Below are positions 10,079 to 21,689 of a DNA stretch of 64,000 nt, piece after piece. A program made the position numbers and the translations under genes. The stretch is from Tupaia tana (lineage: Eukaryota; Chordata; Mammalia; Scandentia; Tupaiidae). Under the pieces are notes generated by a model. That model worked only from the letters and a program-made list of their open reading frames with translations, was not told where the DNA came from and searched no databases. The stretch lies in assembly GCA_026018925.1 (NCBI GenBank), contig JAKSZU010000016.1:9988940-10052939 (forward strand), written 5' to 3'. How positions within the stretch are numbered: the stretch's first letter is position 1; every line of letters begins with the position of its first letter.

Positions 10079-10296
10079 GGGGCCAGATGGTGACGCAGCC
10101 ACGAAACATGACACTGCGAGGCGGACTCATGTGGAAGCGGCCAGGCTGCATCGGGAGCCCTCCCTGAGTGTTCTGTCCTTGCGTGGGCTCACTATCTCAG
10201 ACCTGGGGCTGGCTGAAGCTGCGCGTGGGTCACTAACTCAGGACCTTGTTGAGGGTGATTGACTCTCTTTCTGAAAAAATAAATAATTTCTTCTTT
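10079..10296 (+). mobile_element. Old tRNA-like SINE, second head type
   Basis: Head GGGGCCAGATGGTGACGCAGCC, no good B box, 'ccctccctgagtgttctgtcc' body, and a 'gactctctttctgaaaaaat' end. Related in layout to 16958-17178 and 31648-31908. It differs from SINE-1 throughout the body. Confidence 0.6.
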
Positions 10297-10562
10297 CTTT
10301 CTTTTTTATTTTTTAGATAGAGATTTTTGTTATAGGACACATGCACTCACTGGAGAGACAGAGACAGAGACAGAAAGCGAGAAATCACCCTCCAGGGGGT
10401 ATGGCCGTGCCACAGTCCCTTCTCCTCCATTCTCCTCCTGGGAATTTGGACGCACATGTATGCATGCCCGGCATGAGCTTCAAGCTGCCAGGTCCAGGAC
10501 TCAAACCAGCATCAGCCACCCAAGAGCCCAGTGCCTTAACTACCATGTCACTTCCTGGCCCC
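10297..10562 (-). mobile_element. SINE-1, older copy
   Basis: Inverted: T-rich left end, 'gagatttttgttatagg', 'gagaaatcaccctccag', CpG-depleted body, inverted head ending 'cacttcctggcccc'. No clear TSD. Confidence 0.85.
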
Positions 10563-10848
10563 AAGGCAAATGTTTAATATTTTTATGTTTAAAAGAAAAG
10601 AAAAAAAAAAGCTTATTCCATTTGCGAATCTTTACTGAGGACTTTTCCAGGAAACAGAAAACAATGAAGACTCCTCTGCCCATGCTCTCATGTTAATTAG
10701 GAATACTTATTCATACGACGAGCTAGGTTTTTGCAGGCACTCTGCGTCCACAGGCAGATAAAATACGTCACCTACTAGAAAATTAAGATATACCTTTGAC
10801 CAGGGAGGCAAGCAATTGATAAAAAGTGATTAAAAAAAAAAAAAAAAA
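10563..10848. other. Unannotated stretch with poly(A)
   Basis: Ends in a run of about 18 A (10831-10848) directly before the next old SINE. The part near 10630-10700 vaguely resembles an old interspersed repeat, but I cannot name it. Confidence 0.35.
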
Positions 10849-11093
10849 AGTGGGTGGCTTCATAGCACAGTGGTAATGCACTGCTCAAGAGAACGTGGAT
10901 TCCACGTGTCGGCCGTGGTTCAGATCCCCAGCCCTGTCAGCCTGAAACGTGTCAGACACTCGAGTGAGTGTCCAAGACACACTGGGCTGGAAGTTGGAGG
11001 AACCATGGCATGGCCAGGTCCTGTGCAGGGGGCTCATCTCTTCTCTCTCACATGCGCACACCTATCATGAATAAAGAAAAACTACATTGTGTG
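10849..11093 (+). mobile_element. Old tRNA-like SINE, third head type
   Basis: Head GTGGGTGGCTTCATAGCACAG with 'tggtaatgcactgctc' after it, B-box-like GTGGTTCAGATCCCC, and 'catcatgaataaagaaaa'-type 3' end (read here as 'tatcatgaataaagaaaaac'). A (TG)n run follows at 11090-11103. Similar to 18914-19130. Confidence 0.6.
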
Positions 11094-11166
11094 TGTGTGT
11101 GTTTAAGTATTCACTAGAGACTGAGGGCTCCTTTGCCTTGAGTTTAGTTAAAGAAAACACCTTCTA

Positions 11167-11443
11167 GGGAACCAGCAGTTAGCGTAATGGCTATGTCGCT
11201 GGACTCCCACGTAGTCGATCGCGGTTCACGTCCCGGACCCAGTGGCTTAAAACTCACGCTGGGCGCGTGTGCGTGCATGCCCAAGATCCCTAGAGGAGAA
11301 TGGAGGAGAAGGGATTGCGGCGTGACCATCCCCCCTGGGGGGTGATTTCTCGCTTTCTATCTCTCTGTCTCTCTCTGTCTGTCTGGCGAGCGCACGCGCC
11401 CTATAGCAAAAACCTCTCCAAAAAAAAAAAAAAAAAAAAAAAA
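11167..11443 (+). mobile_element. SINE-1, young type
   Basis: GGGAACCAGCAGTTAGCGTAATGG head, B box GGTTCACGTCCC, 'ttaaaactcacgctgggcgc' body, complete 3' end and long A tail. Flanks AACACCTTCTA and AACATCTTCTA are an imperfect TSD. Confidence 0.93.
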
Positions 11444-11457
11444 AACATCTTCTACGG

Positions 11458-11845
11458 CAGGGGTCCCCAAGCCCTAGGCCACAGATCAGCATCCACCATT
11501 TGCTGGGGGCCAGGCCATGGACTGCTGCTGGTCTGTGGCCTCTTCCCTCGCCCCAGGCACACAGCAGCGGGTTGGCGGGTGAGCGAGCGAGACTGCACGT
11601 GTCTGCAGTTGCTCCCCAGCACTCCCATTGAGCCGGCTCCTGTCGCATCAGCAGCAGAGCTGGGCTGTACAGGAACGTGAGTCTTACTGCTGTGGGATTG
11701 TTTCCTCACACGCTACAATGTGGTAGTGTTGGAAATGGGCTGCTCGGTGGACGTGGTACGCTTGGGTCATCCCAGGACACCCGCTTTCCCCACCATCTGT
11801 CTTCCATGAGGCCGGGGATCCCTGTGTAGGGTGTGGAACAAAGGG
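11458..11845 (+). mobile_element. MER1-like hAT-Charlie element
   Basis: Starts CAGGGGTCCCCAAGCCC, has 'ggtctgtggcctcttccc', 'cacacagcagcgggttgg', 'gtgagcgagcgagactg' and, near the right end, 'ccatctgtcttccatgagg'. These follow the order of the MER1-type non-autonomous hAT. Recognition is from memory of the family. Confidence 0.65.
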
Positions 11846-12469
11846 GTGTAAGTTGGGGAGGGAACTCAGCACACAGCTGGGCAAGGGGTGGGGGCCAGGT
11901 GGTCAGAGTGTTCCCCCTGCCCGTAGGAGAGCGGACGTCCTCTGTCCACTGCTCCTTTACCTGAGGAGGACAAGCACTGAAGACCTCATGAAGTACCAGT
12001 GACCCCTGACTTGGGAGCAGCCTTCTAGAAAGTTCTTTCTTGTTCTACACAAGGCCCCCTAGAAAGAGCACCCTCAGGCAGCCATTGGTGTTTGTGGGTT
12101 AGAACTCACATAATGCTCTTCCGTGTTGCCAGAGCAAGAGCTCGACAGTAGTGTTTCAACAGCAGGATCCACACGTGCTGCGTCCACACAGCCCAGGTTT
12201 CTCCCGCAATGCTCCTCAAGGATGTTGGAAGGGCTGAGAGCGTTTTCCAGTCAGTTTAGATCCCTACTTGCCCAGAGCCTAGAAGTGCAAGTTTGCTTGC
12301 ATTTCCAAAAGTGGTCACATTTTTCTATCCCCTTCTACTAGAAGAGTTCTGGTAGTTTTCTCCCCAACCAAAGTCCCCTTTCTCCACACATCATAAATTC
12401 AATATGGGTCTCAGACTTAAGAAGTTTCTCCATAGAACCAACGAACAGTTTTCACAAGACGATCTGCTC
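11846..12469. other. Unannotated stretch
   Basis: No repeat, RNA or exon recognised. Confidence 0.35.
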
Positions 12470-12720
12470 AGGGATCAGCCGGTGGTGTAATGGTTATGTC
12501 GCTGGACTCCCACAGAGCCGACCACAGTTTGAGCCCTGGACCTGGAGGCTTGAAATTCACACCAGGCGCATGTGCGTGCATGCCCAAAATCCTGAGAGGA
12601 AAATGCAGGAGAAGGGATTATGGCGTGGCCGTCCCCATCCCCCCCGTAGGTGATTCCTTACTTTCTGTCTCTCTGTCTCCCCGTGAACGCACGCACCCTA
12701 TAGCAAAAAATCTCCCTGAG

Positions 12721-12775
<55 letters not shown>

Positions 12776-12814
12776 AAGAAAGAAAGAAAAAGGAGGAAAA
12801 AAAGGAAAGAAAAC
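12470..12814 (+). mobile_element. SINE-1 with (GAAA)n tail
   Basis: Head GGGATCAGCCGGTGGTGTAATGG, 'gtcgctggactcccac', B box AGTTTGAGCCC, body and CT run. The A tail has become a (GAAA)n tract from about 12719 to 12800. Short flanks 'ctgctca' are repeated (about 12463-12469 and 12815-12821). Confidence 0.9.
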
Positions 12815-12821
12815 CTGCTCA

Positions 12822-13949
12822 AACCTTTTACTGATGAACCACCTACTTAGCCACCCGACGGCTCAGTTACTCCACCTGGGTAAACGAGCGTGTGTGGGAA
12901 CCGAACGTGTGCACATCTCTCTTCAAAGCCCAGCAAGGCCAGGCGGACCCTCAGCCCAGCACCGGAAGCTGAGCTGCTGGACGCCAGCAGCTCTATTCTC
13001 TGCTTTGTATGCTGTGCTTCTCCTGGTGAGGGACGCGGCCACCAGCCTGAAACGAAACCCCTCTCCTCAGTGCCACGGAGCTGTAGCACATTTGAAGAGT
13101 CAGGTGCAGAGGGCCCTAGAGATGGTGTTGGACTACCCTCGTCCTAAGGTTGGCTCCTTCTTCCTGGAATCCCTAACTTCCCACCACAGCCTCCCACGGT
13201 GGACCTGTTACCCACCGAGGGGGTCCAGCCAAGGTGAGCAGCCCTGAGGGCTACACAGGGCATCCCACTGGCGAATGAAAATGTGCCTTTTCAAATCTCA
13301 CCCTTTATTGTTAATTTTCCCTTCACAAAAGACTAAAAGGTAAAAAATCAAATACCCATTTGTGCTATTAATTATAACGGTGTCGTTGAAGGAACAGGAA
13401 AAGATGCAGGAACGTGGGAGGTGGTACAGCGACCGTGGCACGGCTACTGAAAGTCCCCACCCAGCTCGCTCCGTCTGGGGACAGATGCTCACAAGTGAGG
13501 GAGAAGGGGGAGGAGGCCGTGAGAACCGGGCCCTGACTGTAAGGGTGCAAACCTGCCAGTGCTCTGCGCTCGCTGCGTTGCTTTTCTCAGCAGCCATTTT
13601 TCACGACGCGAAGGCCCATAAAAAATTAATTTGTATAAATATTGCTTTCAGACTTTCCATCTGAAACAGTAGAAACATTACTTCTTATAAACGTTAACAT
13701 AATTAATGAGCTATGAAAGAGGGTATATATGTCACTGCCTGCCGTGGACTGCCTCAAAGTTATTTCTAAAATAAACGTGGACGTACAGGTTACTTGGCCA
13801 CATTACACTTCTCTTCCTACTTCTTATAGGCAAGGAGGAAAAACACAGAGAAAAACGCCCCTCTAAACACTACAGAAAACTGCATGTCTTTCTTTTTCTT
13901 TGTTTTAAACAACTCTCCTGAAAAAGGGATAATTTGTTTAATTGTTTTT
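12822..13949. other. Unannotated stretch
   Basis: A 137-codon open frame begins at 12834, but it shows no domain, no repeat-independent similarity I recognise and no convincing splice or promoter context. I do not call a gene. No repeat is recognised. Confidence 0.35.
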
Positions 13950-14170
13950 AAGTTTCTTTCTTTCTTTCTTTGTTCCGTGAAAGAAAGAAACAAGAGGGAG
14001 AAAGTCACCCCCATGGGGTCTTCGTGCCGTAATCCATGCCCACATTTAGCTGGCCTGGACCTTGAGCACAGGCTTGCCAGTGTGTTCGAGGAAGCCCCGG
14101 GATGAGAATGCAGGACCTTTACCCACGTGGATCTCTTGCGCTAGCAGTACACCACCACTGCCGGACTCCA
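13950..14170 (-). mobile_element. Old tRNA-like SINE
   Basis: (TTTC)n left end, 'gggagaaagtcacccccatg' body, inverted head 'gtacaccaccactgccgg'. Similar degree of decay to 9416-9640. Confidence 0.55.
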
Positions 14171-14232
14171 GGATCTGTTTCTGACTAGAGCGAATACAGC
14201 CATCAAGGTCAAACCATCCTTTCTGTATTTTT

Positions 14233-14512
14233 TCTTTCTTTTTTTTTTTTTTTTTTGGAGAGGTTTTTGCTACAGGGTGCATGAGCTTGCCAGAAAGACA
14301 GAGAGAGACAGAGAGACAGAAAGCGAGAAATCACCCCCCCCCCCCAGGGGGATGGCCACGCCGCAATCCCTTCTCCTCCATTCTCCTCTCGGGATCTTGG
14401 GCACACACACACAAGTGCCCGGCATGAGTTTAAGCCATCGGGTTCAGGACGCGAACCGCATTCGACTACATGGGAGTCCAGCAACATAGCCATTACGCTA
14501 ACTGCTGGTCCC
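14233..14512 (-). mobile_element. SINE-1
   Basis: Full inverted copy. TSD TCCTTTCTGTATTTTT at about 14217-14232 and 14513-14528. A run of about 11 C lies in the 'caccccccc' segment. The minus-strand B box is GGTTCGCGTCC. Confidence 0.95.
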
Positions 14513-14528
14513 TCCTTTCTGTATTTTT

Positions 14529-16957
14529 GACTAGGCTTTCGAGCAAAACTCCCTCAGGGCCAAATGTGCGCTTGAACTTACCCTATTTCCAGGGCCTTTT
14601 ACTCCACTTCCTTGAAAGATTTCAGACAGGAGTGGAAGCAAACAAAAGCAAGTAGACCTGGCTTCTCTTAGCCTGTGTTTTCCAAGAAGAAACTTTACTT
14701 CTTTATTGAAAAAGAAAAGAGGTAGGGAAGTGCTCAGAGGGTTTCCTAAGTTTAGAATAGTGGAGGATATTCTAGCAGCATTCACATTTTTGTCATAATC
14801 CATGGAAACCATAAATGAGTTTCTTCTAATTCAATATTTTGCGGTAAAATTATTTATCCAACCTCAGCAGGGCACAAAGACTTCAGGGCTGGAAAGTTGT
14901 TTACTATTAATTTATAGAGGGGGAGCATCATTATTAAGTTTGGAAACGTTGGAGCTTCAAGTTTGTATGCAAATAGCCTCTCAATAGCATTATTCTTTCC
15001 TTTTTACCCTGTTGGCAACTTGGCAAGCTCTTCAAGGACTCAGGGCCCAACTTGTAGAGGGCTGTGTGCCAGAGTGGACAGTCAATAAATATTTGTTGAG
15101 TGAACAAATTCTCAAGCAAGAGAGCATTTATACAACACAGGTTATTGAGGGGAGTTGTGGGAGACACTGCAAACACTTTCAAGTGAAATAGGATTGTACC
15201 TGCAAATCTTTCTTGGGTGAACATGCACATGTAGATCTGCAATGCTGGCAAGATATACAAGTTTTGGGATATCATTCTTGTAGATTATAAACCATTCGAC
15301 CTTCCTTATTTTAATAAAGAAAAGTTTAAAAAGTTTTCTGGGATTAAATGAAAAGATAATGCAGAATGTTTCGTTTTGTTTTGTTTTATCCTTCTGCAGA
15401 GAAGTCATTTAGCTGCTCTAATTCTTAACAGCAAAACATTTGAGTTGCTTAATCCAAGTCCTCACAAGATGAAATATTAAAACAAATAGATGTTTGCAAA
15501 AATCTTCATGGCTTCACTGGTAATCATGATGACCCCTGAAGATTCAGTGTCCTTGCAAAAATAAGATATCCATCAGGCAGCGACTGTCAATATCTGAAAA
15601 TGCACACAGCCAGGAAATGTCTGAGTGACTAAGAGCTTTGTGCCATTTATCCTGGAGACATTGTTTGAGCAAGTCCCTTTTACAGTGGAATACAAGAGGT
15701 AATGGAAACAATGTAAGAAAGAATCAATCTGAAGTGCAGTTGTCTCCAACTAAGTACAGACATGGGGCACATGTTTGGGAAGAAAGATTCACAAACTTCA
15801 GGATGACTACCAGATTGCATGGATGGATGGAAACAAAGCACAACAGACCTGCCATGGAGAACCTACAAGAACAACCCATGCAGAAACTCTGAAACTGACC
15901 TGGCAATCAGTATGGGCAAACCTAAGTGGAGATAAATTCACCTCTAGCTCGGGTCACAAGCACTCCAGGTCCCAAGCACATTTCTTTAAAAATATCATGA
16001 ATATGAACACTCCATTCAAATAAAGAAAAGCTAAAAATATATACAATGCAGTTAAAAGATAAAAATACACATAGAACATTTCTTAAAAGTCACTTACAGA
16101 GAAACAAGTACTGTACATTTGAGAGATAATGAAAAGAAAATGCAAAGAATGTCATAGTACCATGACTGACAGTTTTACCAAACAGATAGAATAATGTTTT
16201 TAAAGGGTTTTATAAAACTCAAGACATTTTACTCTTTATATTTAAGAACTTGAAAAAGTATCTGGTAAGAACAACATGGAGTTTCAACTGCAGAATTCTC
16301 ACAAATTGCTGAAGCCAGGACCCTCTTGTGAGACGTTCTTTACCAAACACTCCACATGAAACATGTACAACTTACAAGTGAAAAGGAAAATGAAGTAAAT
16401 GCACTTTTTAGAAACAGAAATATGTTTGTCAGCCAATTTATATTTCAACAAATCTCTTACTTTGGACTCAGAGTAAGAAATGTCACTAGCAATGGGACCA
16501 CTGTTGTATCCAAGCACGTGACAAAGCCAGCAATATATTTAGCCTCTTAGGCTTCTGAAGCTGAAAGAAACCTTAGAAAGCAACTTTCACATTGTTGAAA
16601 AGATATTTTCAAGTTCTTCAGAGTACAGATACCCTTGGTTGTTTTTCTAGGAATGTAGCCTGCAATTCCCCAGTCCTAATCCTTCCCACCACACTGTGGC
16701 AAGGCCTTTGCAGTGTGGTGATTTTATCCCCTCTAGTTGTATCCCATTTCAGATTTCTCCATCTTAGAAAGCAACATGTGAAAGCAATCTATACTTACAA
16801 GCTCACTAAATCAAGAAATAAATCAACATGTGGAAAAGTAAAAAAATTTACTTCCATCTGTGTGAAATGTTTGTTTTCATAAGTGAATGCAATAATACCA
16901 AGCAACATAGAAGTAGAAACAGCCATTCATGATAGTGATCACTCAAGAAATGAGATT
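14529..16957. other. Mostly unique AT-rich stretch
   Basis: About 2.4 kb without SINEs. Around 15050-15115 'cagtcaataaatatttgttg' and 'agtgaac' look like the 3' end of an L2 copy. Otherwise I recognise no gene, RNA or repeat. Open frames are at most 96 codons and unconvincing. Confidence 0.4.
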
Positions 16958-17178
16958 GAGGGTCCTGGTAGCGGCACAGTAGGAACGCAACTGGACTACT
17001 TAGGAAAAGTCCTGGGTTTGCATCCGAGGACCTCCCTGTGCACACCAGGTGCACGCACATGTGCCCATAATCCAAACCATCTGCAACTGGAGGTAATTGC
17101 AGCATGAAGACCCTGTTGGGGGTTTCTCTTTCTGTCTTTCTCTCTTGGAAGAAATAAATAAGTAAACTTAAAGAAAAG
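16958..17178 (+). mobile_element. Old tRNA-like SINE, second head type
   Basis: Head 'ggtcctggtagcggcacag', a 'tgggtttgcatccgagg' B-box remnant, 'gacctccctgtgcacacc', 'gaccctgttgggggtttc' and a CT run ending in 'gaagaaataaataagtaaac'. Same layout as 10079-10296. Confidence 0.6.
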
Positions 17179-17574
17179 GAAAAGAGGCTGGTGAGGTCTG
17201 GTTTCTTAGATCTGCATTTACTGAGGTTTTTTGTTTTTGTTTTTGTTTTTGTTTTTTTCTCAGTTCCATCACACTTTTCAGATCCTTTTGTAAAATAAAG
17301 ATTTTCACAACAGCTTGATGCTAGGATACTGTGTATCCAAAAAATCATAGGAACATTCTCTCTAAGTACTTGAACACTTAATTCAGACTTGACCTTTCAA
17401 TGTGCTTATATACCAGGGAATAGAAAGTGGTGGGAATAAAAATATGGAAGAAGAAAGAGGAATTGATAAATCAAGATTCTAGAGAAAGAGAGAATGGCAC
17501 AGCATCAAAATATGAGTGTATCAATTCAACTCCTATGTATATGCCCCCCAAACAAACAAACAAAAATGCTACTC
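17179..17574. other. Unannotated stretch
   Basis: Contains a short (GTTTTT)n run near 17229-17255. No other feature recognised. Confidence 0.35.
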
Positions 17575-17589
17575 AAAAGAATGCACGTA

Positions 17590-17861
17590 ATGGGAACCAG
17601 CAGTTAGCGTAATGGCTATGTCGCTGGACTCCCATGTAGTTGACTGCGGTTCACGTCCCGAACCCGGTGGCTTAAAACTCACGCCGGGCGCGTGTGCGTG
17701 CGTGCCCAAGATCCCAAGAGGAGAATGGAGGAGAAGGGATTGCGGCGTGACCATCCCCCCTGGGGGGTGATTTCTCGCTTTCTGTCTCTATGTCTCTCTC
17801 TGTCTGTCTGGCAAGCGCACGCGCCCTATAGCGAAAACCTCTCTCTCAAAAAAAAAAAAAA
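17590..17861 (+). mobile_element. SINE-1, young type
   Basis: Full copy starting GGGAACCAGCAGTTAGCG. A perfect 15-bp TSD, AAAAGAATGCACGTA, lies at 17575-17589 and 17862-17876. B box GGTTCACGTCCC. One of the best-preserved copies. Confidence 0.96.
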
Positions 17862-17937
17862 AAAAGAATGCACGTAGTCAATGTTCATAGTAATTCTATT
17901 CACAGTAGCCAAAAGGTGTCCAGCAACAAATGAGTGG

Positions 17938-18335
17938 TGTTGTGGTTTGGATATGTCCCCTGAGACTCATGTTCTGAAGCCTTAATCCCCAGTGCTAAAG
18001 TGTTGAGAGGCAGGACTTTTAGGAAATGAGAGCTCTGTCCTCATGAATGGATCAATGTCATTATCTAGGGAATGGATCTGTTATCATGGGAGTGGGTTTC
18101 TGACGAAAGGATGAATTCAGCCTTCTTCCTTTCTCTCTCACTACATACTCATTTGCCTTTCCACATCCCACCAGGGGATGACCCAGAAGAAGACCATACC
18201 TGAATGCCAGCTCCCTGATCTAGCACTTCCTAGTCTCCGGAATGGTGAGAAATAAATTTCTATTGTTTACACAAGTTTCCCAGTCTGTGGTAATCTGTTT
18301 AGTAGAGCAAAATAGACTAAGACAAATGGTTAAAC
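17938..18335 (+). mobile_element. MaLR-type (MST-like) solo LTR
   Basis: 'tgttgtggtttggatatg', 'tcatgttctgaagcc', 'gtcctcatgaatggatc', 'gtgagaaataaatttc' and 'gactaagaca' occur in the order of MST-like LTRs from start to end. No internal region is present. Confidence 0.7.
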
Positions 18336-18385
18336 AAATTGTGGTATATTGTTTCTCTTCTGGTGCTTATTAAAAATTGAATATT

Positions 18386-18613
18386 GGGACCAGCAGATGG
18401 CATAATGATTACATCGCTGGAATCCCACGTAGTCAATCATGGTTTGAGTCCTGGACCTGGTGGCTTGAAATTCATGCTGGGTGCATGTACGTAGGTGCCC
18501 AAAATCCTGAGAGGAGACTGGCCATCCCCATTGGGGGTGATCTCTTATTTTCTGTCTCTTTGTCTCTCTCTCTGTCTTTCCAGTGAACGCACATGCCCTA
18601 TAGCAAAAATCCC

Positions 18614-18644
<31 letters not shown>

Positions 18645-18648
18645 AAAA
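18386..18648 (+). mobile_element. SINE-1
   Basis: Head GGGACCAGCAGATGGCATAATG, B box GGTTTGAGTCCTGG, shortened body after 'cctgagaggagac', CT run, 'cctatagcaaaaatccc' and a long A tail broken by G. Confidence 0.9.
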
Positions 18649-18658
18649 TTAATGTCTT

Positions 18659-18900
18659 GGGTCAGCAGGTGGTGTGGTGGTTATGCCACTTGGACTCCCA
18701 CATGATCAACCATGGTTCCAGCCCCAGACCTGGTGACTTAAAAATCACACTGCTGCATGTGCATGCTTGTCCAGAATCCCAGGAAGAGAATGGAAAAGAA
18801 GGAAGGGATTGTGGCATGGCCATCCTCCTGGCGGATGATTTACCTCTCACTGTTTCTCTCTGATGAGCGCATGCACCCTATAACAAAAGTGGTTTAAAAA
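18659..18900 (+). mobile_element. SINE-1, adjacent second copy
   Basis: Head GGGTCAGCAGGTGGTGTGGTGG, degraded B box (ggttccagcccc), 'aatcacactgctgcatgtgc' body, 'gcaccctataacaaaag' end. It lies 10 bp after the tail of the previous SINE. Confidence 0.88.
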
Positions 18901-18913
18901 AATCTCTTGTTTT

Positions 18914-19130
18914 GCCCAGTGTAGGTGGTACAGTTCATAACATATTGGAAGCCAGATAGCTGACTGCAGGTTCAGATCCCCAGATTAGCCCGAAGACATG
19001 CCAGGTGTGCAGATGCCCGAGCTCCTGAGTAACTGGAGGACTGGGGAAAGGCGTGATGAGACCCTGTGTCTCGGTTTCTCACACACATGCACACACATGC
19101 ACATGCATGCACTTCCTACCATTTATAAAA
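18914..19130 (+). mobile_element. Old tRNA-like SINE, third head type
   Basis: 'gcccagtgtaggtggtacag', B box 'ggttcagatcccc', 'cctgtgtctcggtttctc' then a short CA-rich tail. Matches the layout of 10849-11093. Confidence 0.6.
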
Positions 19131-19139
19131 AGAGTGTCT

Positions 19140-19265
19140 CGTTGCTTTTTTAGCTTAATCTCCACCCAGCCCATGAGATCCTTGAGGGCAGGGTCTTTGC
19201 CTTTAGTCTTTGCTCTCAACTAATTACTTATCCCCCAAGGCATAATGGGTGTTTGTAGATATTGT
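19140..19265 (+). mobile_element. L2-like 3' end fragment
   Basis: 'gagatccttgagggcaggg' and 'tctttgcctttag' are typical of the L2 3' end. Confidence 0.5.
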
Positions 19266-19499
19266 TTTATTTTATTTAATGATTTTGTCATTTCTATTTC
19301 ACAAATGAATAGGGAGAGATAAATAAAAGTAGTTTTATGTGAACAGAGTAGCAAGGAAGACAAAGAAAATATTTTCCTGATTAATCAAAAATATGAGGAA
19401 GGACAGTTAAAGGAGATACGTACAGACAGATGAGAAAGAATGAAAAAGGCATAACCGATAGCTGCAGGAGATTAATCAGAGAAGTCATCCTGCTCCCCA
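19266..19499. other. Unannotated stretch
   Basis: AT-rich, no feature recognised. Confidence 0.3.
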
Positions 19500-19830
19500 G
19501 TCTGCACCTGCTCCTCCCTGTCCATGCTCTCCCGTAGGCCTGTGAAACTCTCAGGCAGTAGAAGCAGCTCTCCTTGGCCTGGCCCAGCCTTTGGGGCCAT
19601 TCTAGGCTCCCGTGCCCTCATTTGCAATGTCCCATTCTGCTATATGGAAATCCACTGCCATGCCTCTCACCTTTGTCCCTCTGTCTGGAAAGTTCCCTCA
19701 TGACTGTGCTTGACCAGTTCTTAAGTTTCTTCACCTCCTGGCTCACGCCCTGGCCAAGCCCCACTGGTTTCCCCAGGGCAAAGTTAGGATCTCTTTCTAG
19801 GGTCTGATCTACGTGTTATGGGATCTGTAA
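19500..19830 (+). mobile_element. L2-like LINE fragment
   Basis: 'tctgtctggaaagttccc', 'ctcacctttgtccctc' and a C-rich 'ctcacgccctggccaagcc' stretch resemble the region before the L2 3' end. Confidence 0.4.
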
Positions 19831-20669
19831 TTTATACAGTATGGACGGCACTCTTCACAGAAAAAATAAATGCAAAAAGAAAGTTGGATGCGAAAGTGAA
19901 CATTTATTTCGAATGAGAAGAAAATTGTAACAGATTACAATAACATCTGACAAATACCACAGATGTTACAAAATCCCCCCAAAATGATGATTGCCTTACA
20001 CGCTTCTGTAATATTTGCTTTTCCTCTCTTTTGACTACTTATTTATAGGACGATGTTATAACTTCTACTCTATATACCGAGAGAATAGAGAGATCTTGCC
20101 TCTCTCCTCTAACATGGTTTATGGTCATTGGCTTTAGGTTCTGGATTGTTTTAAAACATTTCTCTCAATTTCACAACTCAGTACAGCTCAGTATTCGTAA
20201 TGTCATATAAAATTTTAAGATTGTTGTCAAATCTAGAGAAGCTTCTCTCACGTTTTTCATAGCCAAACCTTCTGCTTACAGAATGACGTGTGTGATAGTT
20301 CGAAGGACATTCCGCAGACCAGCCTCTGACCCCATACGCAGAAGTCATGATTCTTTTCCAACACTCACATGCTTCTGGTGCCAGGCACTAGGAGACATGT
20401 TTAAATTGTAATTCAGCCTTCTATCACGAAGTGTCACATGGCAGAGCCGTTTAGTCAGACGGTGGGTGATAGGAGCATTTTGGGAAGCTCTTCCTGCAGG
20501 AGGAGACCTAGCAATACCTTGACGACAAACCACAAAAAAATAACACACTAAACCTGAACAAAATCTGTCTCCAATTCAATCTTCCCTCAGCCAGCTCCAA
20601 AAATACCTTTGGCTGTTTCCACACCATCTAATAGAAGGAGAAATATAATGGAAAAGGCTAGCTTAGAAG
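19831..20669. other. Unannotated stretch
   Basis: Unique-looking AT-rich DNA with no gene or repeat that I recognise. Confidence 0.35.
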
Positions 20670-20683
20670 AAAAGAGTAGTCTT

Positions 20684-20870
20684 TTTTAAATTATTTTATT
20701 TAATTTTATTTATTTATTCATTTTATTTTTTTAAAAAATTTGATCAGAGAGAGGCAGAGAGAAAGAGAGAGAGAAAGTGAGAAAACATGCCACCAGGTCC
20801 GGGACTTGAACTATCATCAGCCATGTGGGAATGCCCAGCGTCTTAACCACCATGCCACCTGCTGGCCCCG
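20684..20870 (-). mobile_element. SINE-2
   Basis: AT-rich tail at left, 'gagagaggcagagag', 'gaaaacatgccaccagg', minus-strand B-box remnant and head ending 'cacctgctggccccg'. TSD AAAAGAGTAGTCTT (20670-20683) and AAAAGAGTACTCTT (20871-20884). Confidence 0.88.
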
Positions 20871-20913
20871 AAAAGAGTACTCTTAATGGATTGTTTAAAA
20901 AATAGCGTACTTG

Positions 20914-21149
20914 GGACCAGCAGTTAGCGTATTGGCTATGTCCCTGGACTCCCACATAGTCGACCGCAGTTTGCATCCCAGACCCAGTGGCTTGAAACTC
21001 ATGCTGTGCCCAAGATCCCGAGAGGAGAATGGAGGAGAAGGGATTGCGGCATAGCCATCCCCCCTGGGGGGTGATTTCTCGCTTTCTGTCTCTCTGTCTC
21101 TCTCTGTCTGTCTGGCGAGAGCACGTGCTCTATAGCAAAAACCTCTTTA
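20914..21149 (+). mobile_element. SINE-1 with small internal deletion
   Basis: Perfect 17-bp TSD AAAAAATAGCGTACTTG (20897-20913 and 21150-21166). The body jumps from 'gaaactcatgctg' straight to 'tgcccaagatcccgag', missing about 25 bp of the usual GC-rich part. Confidence 0.95.
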
Positions 21150-21171
21150 AAAAAATAGCGTACTTGAGTAA

Positions 21172-21499
21172 ATATTTTTTTTAGAGAGAGCTTTTTTTGG
21201 TTTTTGTTTTTTTCTGGTTTTTTGAGGGGTTTTTGTTTTTGTTTCTTGGATTTTTGTTTGCTGTAGGATGCATGCACTTACTAGAGAGACAGAGAGAGAC
21301 GGAGAGAGAGAAAGTGATAAATCACCTACCAGGGAGGATGGCCACGCCACAGTCCCTTCTCCTACATTTTCCTCTTGGGATTTTGGGCACACATGCACAT
21401 GTGCCTGGAATGAGTTTCAAGCCACCAGATTCGGAACTCGAACCACAGTCAACCATGTGGTAGTCCAGTACCCCGACCACTACACCACCCGCTGGCCCC
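21172..21499 (-). mobile_element. SINE-1, older copy using an adjacent target
   Basis: Long T/G-rich left end (21174-21260), then 'tgctgtaggatgcatgcac', body and inverted head ending 'cacccgctggcccc'. ACTTGAGTAA at 21162-21171 and 21500-21509 is the TSD; it overlaps the right TSD of the previous SINE. Confidence 0.88.
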
Positions 21500-21689
21500 A
21501 CTTGAGTAAGTTTTATAAAACGTGTGACCATATGAACAGACAGTGAGGGCCTTAGGAAGGACCCGTGTGGAGGAGCAGGCCCTCGCTCGGCTTTAGCAGC
21601 TTCAAGGAAAGCATCTGGTTCCCTCCCCACGCTTCCCCCGTACCGGGTACATGCCCCGTTCCGGCACAATTACGGTTACTGTGCCGTTT

